A stretch of 64,000 bases of DNA from Aporhodopirellula rubra (GTDB lineage: Bacteria > Planctomycetota > Planctomycetia > Pirellulales > Pirellulaceae). Every line of letters begins with the position of its first letter. The stretch's first letter is position 1. A program made the translations under genes and the position numbers. Below, in pieces: positions 30,863-39,400 of the stretch. The notes below the pieces were generated by a model, which saw only the letters and a list, made by a program, of their open reading frames with translations, did not search any database and was not told the origin of the DNA. The stretch lies in contig NZ_JACHXU010000010.1 in NCBI RefSeq assembly GCF_014192335.1, positions 101,816 to 165,815 of the forward strand. Direction: 5' to 3'.

Positions 30863-31903
30863 CTACGAATCCGATTCAATTGCGTTGAGTACGTACGCCT
30901 TTTGTTGCTCGACCAACGCGTCGAGGGATGCGACATCAAATTGGGTGGTGTGGTCGATGACGGCGGAAAGTTTTGAAGCGTCGTTGCTGTCGGGCTGGTA
31001 GAAACTGGCACCGAACAGCGACGCACCTCGAAGGTCACAACCACGGAGGTCGGCCCCGGATAAGTCGGCGCCTTCGAGGTCCGCGTTGGCTAGGCACGCT
31101 CCGCGAAGGTCGGCGAGTTGGAGGTTCGCGTTGGAGAGATTGGCGCCGCGGAAGTTCGCATCTTGTAAATTTGAAGAACGGAAATCCGCGTGTCTCAGTA
31201 ACGCCTCGCTAGCGTTCAGTTTGGTCAAGTCGCGATGTGCCGCGTTGATGCTGCGAAGATCTCGCCCGCTGAAGTCACGGGCCTCAATGACACGCAACGC
31301 TTCTTGTTTCGTCAGCGTCGGGGCCATGTAGCGTTCTTCTCGCCAAGGATCGGCTCCGTTGTGATAGCCTGCCTCGGATTCCCAATAGCCGAGTCGTTCT
31401 TCGCTGAGGAATTCGATCCGCCGGACCCACTTCACGCTCTTGTAAAAATACTTGCCCGGAACAACCATTCGTATCGGGCCGCCGTGTTCGGTCGCGAGTG
31501 GACTGCCATCGGCCTGCAAGGCAATCATCGGATCAAGGTCCAGCATTTCGTTGAGCAACAGCGACGTTGAGTGATTGCGTTCGCTTCGTGCCACGAATGA
31601 AACAACTTTTGCTTTGTCGGTCCAGAGAGGTGTGTCGCCGTCGTGCAGCAAATCGTGCAGTTGCACTCCCGTGAAAGTCATTGCGGGTTTCGACCATCGC
31701 GTCACGCAATGAACGTCGATCTGACGTGTTACATGCGGCATCGCCAAAATCAGGTCGAGGGAAAACGTGAGCGAGCGGTGGACGCATCCGCAAATCTCGA
31801 GCGTCCACGGTGAGTCGGTCTCACCGGGGTGCCGTTCGCCGACGACGGGCCAGCGGTCACCTCGGACGAGTTGCTGGTTCGGAGGGAGAGGATTGTTAGT
31901 CAT
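30863..31903 (-). CDS. Sulfite-oxidase-type molybdopterin protein fused to pentapeptide repeats
   Basis: A 346-residue protein of two parts. Residues 1-165 form the molybdopterin-binding fold of the sulfite oxidase/MsrP family: the probable molybdenum-ligand cysteine is C66 in HCVTRWS, and the pterin loop GGPIRMVVPGKYFYKSVKWV is intact. Residues 205-305 are about twenty tandem pentapeptide repeats of A(D/N)LxG type (FRGANLSNANLQLADLRGA), which fold as a right-handed beta-helix. No signal peptide is seen, unlike MsrP, so it is probably cytosolic. The reaction is unknown; the repeat part may bind a protein or nucleic acid. No molybdenum-cofactor synthesis gene is in the window. Start ATG 31903 without a strong ribosome site. 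Confidence 0.9.
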   Translation of the reverse strand: MTNNPLPPNQQLVRGDRWPVVGERHPGETDSPWTLEICGCVHRSLTFSLDLILAMPHVTRQIDVHCVTRWSKPAMTFTGVQLHDLLHDGDTPLWTDKAKVVSFVARSERNHSTSLLLNEMLDLDPMIALQADGSPLATEHGGPIRMVVPGKYFYKSVKWVRRIEFLSEERLGYWESEAGYHNGADPWREERYMAPTLTKQEALRVIEARDFSGRDLRSINAAHRDLTKLNASEALLRHADFRSSNLQDANFRGANLSNANLQLADLRGACLANADLEGADLSGADLRGCDLRGASLFGASFYQPDSNDASKLSAVIDHTTQFDVASLDALVEQQKAYVLNAIESDS

Positions 31904-32285
31904 GGCGGCATGTTAACCGATGCGTGTGTCGGCGACACGGATGCCATCGTCGCTCGAAACGTGATGCGGGAATACGAGCCAACAGAATCGATAAATTGGC
32001 GGAATGTCCGCGATGACATCAATCAACGTTGTTGTGACGGACACTCGTTTTCGTGGTGTAACGAGCGTTTCGACACTGTGCCTGTCGCGTTTTCGATTGG
32101 GGATCTGTTTGATTGACGCGTCATGGGGGGCGATGAGTTGACGATCGAGGATAATCGCGTGTGTTTGAACGAGACGTGTCTGTTTCGTTATGCGACGGCT
32201 GCTTTCTGCGGCATGATGCCGAGATGGATCGTTGTCGGTCGTTACAGAGTTTTGAATTTGAAAGATTGCAAGGGAGAGTCTCACC
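31904..32285. other. Divergent intergenic region
   Basis: About 380 bp between divergently transcribed molybdopterin-fusion and FabG-like genes, expected to hold both promoters. No gene, operator palindrome or RNA was recognised. Confidence 0.45.
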
Positions 32286-33029
32286 GTGGCAAAAGAACTG
32301 GCCGGTAAAGTCGCGTTGGTAACGGGGGCGTCACGTGGCATCGGGCGTGCGATCGCCGAACGTTTGGCGGGCGATGGTGCGTCTGTCGTTGTCAACTATG
32401 CGGGCAGCGTTGAGGCCGCTGGGCAGACGGTTGCGTCGATCGCCGATGCGGGCGGTAAGGCGGTCGCGGTTCAGGCGGACATTAGCAAGACGGCTGAAGT
32501 GCGACGACTTTTCGATGAAACGGTTGAGCACTTCGGGGGCATCGATGTGTTGGTCAATAACGCCGGGGCCTTGTTTACAAAGCCTGTTGTGGACGTTGAA
32601 GAGGAGGAGTTTGACCGGTTGTTCGGCGTGAACGTGAAGGGGACGTTCTTTTGTTGTCAGGAGGCGGCGAAACGAATGAACGAGGGCGGGCGTATCATAA
32701 ACCTGTCATCGACGACAACGGCATTGATGTTGCCCGGTTATGGAACCTATGTGGCGACCAAGGGCGCCGTCGAGCAACTGACACACGTGCTCGCCAAGGA
32801 ACTCGGTTCACGCGGAATCACGGTTAATGCGGTGTCGCCCGGGCCAACCGACACAGTGTTGTTCAACGAGGGCAAGTCAGAGGAGCAAAAGCGATCGTTC
32901 GCGCAAATGACAGCGTTGGGCCGATTGGGGCAACCGAGTGATATCGCCGATGCGATTGCCATGTTGGTCAGTGCAGATGCGGGTTGGATCACGGGCCAAA
33001 ATATTCGTGTCAACGGCGGACTGATGTAG
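32286..33029 (+). CDS. FabG-like short-chain dehydrogenase
   Basis: A 247-residue soluble NAD(P)-dependent reductase. The cofactor motif TGASRGIGRAIAERL is at residue 14, NNAG near 88, and the catalytic serine, tyrosine and lysine fall in LSSTTTALMLPGYGTYVATK. The C-terminus GWITGQNIRVNGGLM is that of 3-oxoacyl-ACP reductase or glucose-1-dehydrogenase-like SDRs. True FabG activity is not assured, because such enzymes are numerous and this gene is not in a fatty-acid cluster. Start GTG 32286, with GGGAGAG 7 nt upstream. Single gene. Confidence 0.92.
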   Translation: MAKELAGKVALVTGASRGIGRAIAERLAGDGASVVVNYAGSVEAAGQTVASIADAGGKAVAVQADISKTAEVRRLFDETVEHFGGIDVLVNNAGALFTKPVVDVEEEEFDRLFGVNVKGTFFCCQEAAKRMNEGGRIINLSSTTTALMLPGYGTYVATKGAVEQLTHVLAKELGSRGITVNAVSPGPTDTVLFNEGKSEEQKRSFAQMTALGRLGQPSDIADAIAMLVSADAGWITGQNIRVNGGLM

Positions 33030-33138
33030 TGCCGCGACAAGAGCATTCTGAATCGATACGTGCCGGTTCTAGTCGCTGGATTTGAGAGAGCGTGGGACGC
33101 CGTTTGTTGACGGTGGTTGCGACAACATGGAAACGGCT

Positions 33139-36100
33139 TTAGCCGTTGGGGGCGGTAATGGGGCGTGGGGTGGGGAGGCTCGTAGTGATCAATTCTTCGA
33201 GTTCACCTTTGGCGGCAGGTTTGACCACAAAGTGATTGAAACCGGCGTCGAACGCGAGTTGTTTCTCGCGTTCTTCGCAGCGTCCGGAGAGTGCGATCAC
33301 GAGGCCCGTGTAGCCGTGATTGCGGAGTTCACGGACGACTTGGCGTCCTTGAATGTCGGGCAGGCCGAGGTCCATCACGACGCAGTCCGGTGGCACGTCC
33401 GCGACGATGTTTTTGGCCGCCGTGCCGCTGTGGCAGATTGTCGTTCGATAGCCCTCGAGGTTGAGCAACATTGCCGTCGCTCGGGCAGCATCGACGCTGT
33501 CGTCGACGACGAGCACATGCACGCTGCCGCTGCCGTACTGAGCTTCGTTTCGGAGTTCTTCTTTGCGGCGTTCGCGTTGCGACCGGAGGGCATCGATCGA
33601 AAGAATCTCGGCGAGCCTGCGAACTTTCTCGATCAGTTCTTTGGCATCGACGGGTTTGGATTGATAGTCGTCACATCCGACTTCGAGGCAACGTTCTTTG
33701 TCGCCCGCCATCGCGTCCGCGGTCATCGCGATGATGGGGCGTTCGAAACCGGTCGCACGCAGTTCCGCGGTCGCGGCGTAACCATCCATCTCAGGCATTT
33801 GCATGTCCATGACGACGACGTCAAACGGTTGGCCGCGTTTTTCGGCCGCACGAATTGTTTCGATGGCTTCACGACCGTCGGTAGCGGTCGCGACAGTCGC
33901 GCCTGCGCCGTCCAAGATGTGTTGTCCGACAAACCGGACGTCGCGTCGGTCGTCGACCAGCAACACATGGCAATCGAGGCAGACGTCGTTGCGCGGGCGC
34001 TGGGTTTGGTGTGACACCTTATCGATTTGCAGTTTTTCAAACGGCATCCCGTTGAGGTCACCGACCGGAATCTCGACGCGGAAGGTTGAGCCGACGCCCT
34101 CTTCGCTTTCCACGGTGAGTTGGCCGCCGAGCATGGAAACGAGGCGTTTGCTGATCGAGAGCCCCAGACCGGTACCGCCGAAACGTCTCGAAACGGAAGA
34201 GTCCGCCTGCGAGAATGGTTTGAAGAGTTTGGACATGTGCTCTTTCGAGATTCCGATGCCGGTATCCTGGACGTCAAACCGGATTCGGTGTTCGTTGTTG
34301 CGTCGAATGTGCGACGCCAGCAGTTTGACTTGGCCGTGTTCGGTAAACTTGATCGCATTACCGATCAAATTGATGAGCACTTGTTTGAGCCGTTTCGGAT
34401 CGGTTTCGATGGTCGAGGGTAACGTGCCTTCTCCGATGACGCTGAGGTCGATCGTTTTCTCTTCCACTCGGACCTGCATCAACGACCAGATGTCCTGCAG
34501 GATTTCAGTGAGATTGCATTTCTCGGGTTCGACGTCGAGTTTGCCGGCTTCGATACGTGAGAGGTCGAGGATGTCATTAATGATATCGAGCAGGTGGTTG
34601 CCGTTTCGTTTGATCGTTTCGACACATGCTCGATTGTCGACATCCTCGATATGAGTCAGCAGCACGTCGGCGTGGCCTAAGATCGCGGCCATCGGGGTAC
34701 GGATCTCGTGGCTCATGTTTGCCAGGAATTCGCTCTTACTGATGCTGGCTTGACGGGCCTTCTTCTCACTCTTTCGCAGTGCCTCTTCGGCTTCGCGTTG
34801 GTCGGTGATGTCCGTGTTGGTTCCGAACCATCGAAGGATTTTTCCCGACTTGTCTTTGATCGGGACGGCGCGGGATAGGAACCATCGATAGTTGCCATCT
34901 TTCCCCCGTAAAGGAAACGTGTCGTCCCAGACTTCGCCGGTTTCCCGAGCACGCATCACGCTCTCGCGAACACGGTCAACGTGATCAGGATGATGGACCT
35001 TAGTCCATGCCCAATCTCGCATCTCTTCGAGCGTCGAACCCGTGTAATCGAGCCAGCGTTGGTTGTACCAATTGATGCTGCCGAGGTCGTCGCACGTCCA
35101 CGCGAATTGACTCATGTTGTCGGCGAGCATGCGGAAGCGTTCTTCGGATTCGCGAAGGGCTTGTTCGATTCTGGCTCGTTCGACGATCGCCCAGGTTCGT
35201 TCGGCGGTGTCTTCGACGAGAACGATTTCGTCAGCGGTCCATTGGCGCGGCGATGCGTTTTGGACGCCGAAGACGGCGACTAACCGTCCGGCCTTGAGCA
35301 GTGGGACGGCGATAAACGCGCGGATTTGCAGACGCGGATAGATCTCACGATCGCCATCGCCGATTCGCGGATCGTTTTGCACGTCATGAACGACTAAAGT
35401 CCGACCGGCGTGGCATTCAACGAACACCAGCGGGCCGAAGTCGCTCAGTTCGTATTCGCCCACGACGCTCGGCACGCCGAAGGTGTAGTCGCGGTGGATA
35501 ACGATGTGTGATTCGTCGGGATCGACGTCAACGTAGAGTGTGCGGCTGACACCCAGGTGCACGCCTAGGACTTGAGCGGCCTCGGCCTGGATTTCGGTAG
35601 GGTCGGCGAGCGTGCGCAGCGAGTCAGCCAAGGCGACCCGGAACGCGTCACGAGCGGCGGTCAAGCTGAGTTTTTGATTGAGGTCTTCAACGAGTTTGCG
35701 ATCGGCGACGGCGTCTTCCATCAAATTCAACGCCGCGGTGCGAGCGTCCTCGAGTTCGTCGACACTATTACGGAGTTTCGTTTCTCGCTCTCTCAGCCGT
35801 TCGCGTTCCGATTCGAGTTTGACGACCATGTCCAACGTTGAGTACGCCGCCGAAGCGAATTTGCTGAGGCTCGTCAGCAGTCGCACGTCCTCCAAGTCAA
35901 ACTCGCGGTGCTCGTCGTGAGAGACCGCCCACACGGTCCCAACCGCCTCTCCGTTGAGATAGAAAGGGATCAGTAAGCTTTCGTGAATGGGCGGCAACGC
36001 GGAGGCGAGGTACGGAAAGTATCGCTCGGGGCGACGAAACAATTGTTCGGAATCTCGCTGCATCACGACGGCACACGGGCCAAAGTTTCGTGGGGTTCCT

Positions 36101-36432
36101 TTCCCGATGTGAGGGCTCCACTGGCCTGCGATCGCGGGCCAGTAGAAGTCGCCAGTTTCCTCGGAGATCAGACTGACGCCTGCCGAACCGACACGGAGCA
36201 ATTCCAACGTCTCGGTGGCAATCTTTTGGAGAATGTTGTGTGGCGAATTGGCGAGGTGCTCGGCGAGTGTCAGTAGGACCTTGGCCTCCGTTTCATGATC
36301 GGTCGCGCGTGACGTGCGGTTTGCGAGGGCGTCGGTATGAAGGATCGATTCGAGCGTGACGCCCGGCGGAGGTCTCAGGTGTGCCGGGTCGAATCCGCAG
36401 CCTTCGCGATTGATTTCTGACTTTTGCGACAT
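33139..36432 (-). CDS. Hybrid sensor histidine kinase, GAF-GAF-PAS-kinase-REC-REC
   Basis: A 1097-residue protein without membrane segments. In order: N-terminal GAF (about 45-205), coiled coil (205-260), second GAF (260-420), PAS (425-545), HisKA with phospho-acceptor histidine near 573 (MSHEIRTPMAAILGH), HATPase_c with N-box LINLIGNAIKFTEHG and G-boxes DTGIGIS and GGTGLGLSISK, then two receiver domains with phospho-acceptor aspartates near 875 (VVMDMQMPEMDGY) and 1019 (CVVMDLGLPDIQG). The phosphorelay ends in receivers, so a separate phosphotransfer protein or direct output is needed; none is in the window. The start ATG lies one nucleotide after the stop of the larger kinase gene, so the two are co-translated and presumably work together. 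Confidence 0.95.
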   Translation of the reverse strand: MSQKSEINREGCGFDPAHLRPPPGVTLESILHTDALANRTSRATDHETEAKVLLTLAEHLANSPHNILQKIATETLELLRVGSAGVSLISEETGDFYWPAIAGQWSPHIGKGTPRNFGPCAVVMQRDSEQLFRRPERYFPYLASALPPIHESLLIPFYLNGEAVGTVWAVSHDEHREFDLEDVRLLTSLSKFASAAYSTLDMVVKLESERERLRERETKLRNSVDELEDARTAALNLMEDAVADRKLVEDLNQKLSLTAARDAFRVALADSLRTLADPTEIQAEAAQVLGVHLGVSRTLYVDVDPDESHIVIHRDYTFGVPSVVGEYELSDFGPLVFVECHAGRTLVVHDVQNDPRIGDGDREIYPRLQIRAFIAVPLLKAGRLVAVFGVQNASPRQWTADEIVLVEDTAERTWAIVERARIEQALRESEERFRMLADNMSQFAWTCDDLGSINWYNQRWLDYTGSTLEEMRDWAWTKVHHPDHVDRVRESVMRARETGEVWDDTFPLRGKDGNYRWFLSRAVPIKDKSGKILRWFGTNTDITDQREAEEALRKSEKKARQASISKSEFLANMSHEIRTPMAAILGHADVLLTHIEDVDNRACVETIKRNGNHLLDIINDILDLSRIEAGKLDVEPEKCNLTEILQDIWSLMQVRVEEKTIDLSVIGEGTLPSTIETDPKRLKQVLINLIGNAIKFTEHGQVKLLASHIRRNNEHRIRFDVQDTGIGISKEHMSKLFKPFSQADSSVSRRFGGTGLGLSISKRLVSMLGGQLTVESEEGVGSTFRVEIPVGDLNGMPFEKLQIDKVSHQTQRPRNDVCLDCHVLLVDDRRDVRFVGQHILDGAGATVATATDGREAIETIRAAEKRGQPFDVVVMDMQMPEMDGYAATAELRATGFERPIIAMTADAMAGDKERCLEVGCDDYQSKPVDAKELIEKVRRLAEILSIDALRSQRERRKEELRNEAQYGSGSVHVLVVDDSVDAARATAMLLNLEGYRTTICHSGTAAKNIVADVPPDCVVMDLGLPDIQGRQVVRELRNHGYTGLVIALSGRCEEREKQLAFDAGFNHFVVKPAAKGELEELITTSLPTPRPITAPNG

Positions 36433-36433
36433 C

Positions 36434-39400
36434 TTACGCCTTGGCCGATTCTTGTCGTGTCTCGAACTCTAACGGAAACCGCTTGGGGTCCCCCACTCGT
36501 TGGCACAACTCGTTGATTTGTCGTTTTAGTTCAATCATGCGCATTTCGCGTCCGACGGCGGCGCGGTTAAACCTCGCGAGTTCTTCGTGTTTGTTGCGTA
36601 GTTTGTCTTCGGCTTCCTTGCGATGTGTGACGTCGCTGGCGGCGCCGAACCACTCGACGATTTCGCCACGTTCATCGAGAATCGGGATCGCGCGGGAATA
36701 GGTCCATCCCAGCGTACGGTCGCCCCGGAGTACGCGATGTTCGAGTTCGAAGATACTCTTCGACTCGATCGCTCGGTTGATCATTTGCCTAACTTCCGAG
36801 CGATCCTCGGGTGGGATGAACGTTTCCATCCAACTCTTTTTGGGGCGGTCGGCATCGGCGGCGTTATCGCGATTTTCGATTTGTCGCAGTTCGGTCCAGT
36901 CGGCGTTCATGGAATAGACGACATCCGAGGTGGCGTTGGTGAGTGCCCGGAAACGCTCTTCGTTCTCGCGTAACGCGGCCTGAGCACGTGGACGCTCGAT
37001 CGCGATACCGGCGAAGTGTGTGATTGCCTCCAACGCGATCAGTTCTTCATCGGTCGGCGTTCGAGGTGTCGAGAAATAGACAGCGCTGGTGCCTAGTAGC
37101 TCACCGGTGCTGGCGCGAATCGGTTGTGACCAGCAGGCGGCAAGATCGTGCTCCTGCGCGAGGTTGATGAAATCCGCCCAGAGGCGATCGGTGCTGATGT
37201 TTTCGACGATGACGCGTTCCCCGCGAAAGATTGCAGTTCCGCATGAACCGGAATGCGGACCGATCTCGATTCCATTGATCGCTTCACTGTATTGACGTGG
37301 CAGTCGGGGGGCAGCACCATGACGCAGATGTTTGCGATCGGAAGATAGCAGCAGGATCGAACCGATCGCGCCGGGGATCTGAAGTTCAATGAATGAAACT
37401 AGCTCGGAGAGTATTTCATCGAGCGGTTCTTCGGAGGTGATCATCTCGAGAACGCGAACCTGGCCTGACCGGAATTCCTGAGAGATCTTCCGTTCGTGCA
37501 CGTCGATGACCGAGCCGATGAAGCCCAAGAATTCACCTTGGTCATCGAATCGGGGGCGTCCGGTGTCGATCGCCCAACGGTATTCGCCATCGGGTTGGCG
37601 TAAACGGTAGTCGATCGAGAACGGAACATGACGTGAGTTGGCGTGGAGGAAAATCCGTTTGGCGGAGTCTTGGTCGTCGGGGTGAACGGCGCCGAGCCAC
37701 CCGTACCCACCATTGCCAAGACTTTCATCTTCGGTTTGGCCGGTGTAGTCGTGCCAACCGCGTGAAAGAAACGAACAGGCACCGTTGACGTCGGTGATCC
37801 ACAGCATTGTTGGAGCGTTGTTTGCCATCGTGCGAAAATAGGATTCGCTTTCTCGGAGGGCCGATTCGGCTTGCCTGCGCTGGGTGATGTCACGAAACAC
37901 CAGCACGCAGCCGACGACGTCGCCACGGTTCCCGCGAATGGGGGCGGCGCTGTCGTCGATGGGGACTTCGCTCCCGTCTTTGCGTATCAATGTTGAGTGA
38001 TTTTCGAGAGTGACGACGGTGCCCTCGGCCAACGCTATCACCGCAGGGTTCTCTGCCGGTTCGCCGGTCATCTCATTAACGATTCGAAAGACATTGCTGA
38101 GCGGAAGTCCAGCGGCCTCCTCGAGCGTCCACCCGGTCAATGACTGCGACACCGGGTTCATGTTCACAACATGTCCGTCAGTATCGGTCGTAATGACAGC
38201 GTCCCCGATGCTGGCCAACGTCACGCTCAGCATGTCACGTTCTCGTCGGAGTGCCTCTTCGGCGTTCTTGCGATCAGTAATGTCTCGCGTGAGGGCGAGT
38301 TGCAGCGGATTGCCGTCGGGGCCTGGCAACGGGACCGCGTGTGTTTCCATGTGTCGGCGTTTGCCAGACAGCCCGATGATGTCGAACTCAAGAATGCCTC
38401 GTTCACCACCGCAAATACGTTCATTGAATTGATGAAACGCCTCGCGAAACTCCGGTGCAATTAAGTTGTAAACGCATTCGCCGGTGACAGCGTCGGGTGA
38501 ATCCGCACCGACCATCGCGAGCCCAGACGGGTTCATCTGCAACAGTGTTCCGTCAGCGGCGACCAGTTTGATGCATTCGGGAGTCGTGTCGACAATCGCT
38601 TGCAGGAATTGTTCGCGTTCACGAAGTGCCTCGTCGATGCGTTTTCGTTCCGTGATGTCGATCACGATGCCAACGATTTGTGTCGCGTCATCGGAATCGG
38701 AGGTGACAGCGTGGCCGCGTTCCTCCAGCCAGAGCGTTTCGCCATTGTCGGGGCGAACGATCCGGTACTGGCTCAGATAGCTTGCGCGGTTTTTGATCGC
38801 GTTGGTGACTTTCGTTCGATGCTGTCTGGCATCGTCAGGATGAAGCAGTGCCAAGTACTCGCGATGCGTGTGAATCGTTGTTTCTTGATCGAATCCGAAC
38901 ATCTCGGCAACATTGTCCGAGAACACGATTTGGTCATCTGAAGGATTCCGTTGCCAGGCGACCATGCGTGCGGCACCGAGTGCCATGCGAAGCCGTTCCT
39001 CGCTTTGGCGAAGTGAAGCGGCCGACTCAATTCGCATCTGAGCAATTTGAAGGTGCGCGCCGACTCGGGCTAGCAGTTCGCGTGCGCTGAAGGGTTTGAT
39101 CAGATAATCGTCGGCCCCGGCTTCCATCCCCTCAACGCGACTTTCCTCGCCCGCTCGAGCGGAAAGCATGATGACCGGCACGGCGGAAAGATGGGGATCG
39201 TTGCGAAGTTCACGAAGCAACCCGAAGCCGTCGAGTTTCGGCATCATGACGTCGCAGAGGACAAGGTCCGGTCGGTTGAGGCGAGCGGATTTTAGTGCGG
39301 TCACGCCGTCCCCGACGGTGGTCACCTGATAACGTTCATCGAGCAGCCTCGAAACATACTGACGCATGTCGGAGTTGTCGTCGGCAACTAACACATGCGG

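Noticed and set aside
33082-34014. 310-codon plus-strand frame opposite the 3' end of the hybrid kinase gene
   Set aside because: The opposite strand carries intact receiver and ATPase motifs, so this is a shadow frame.
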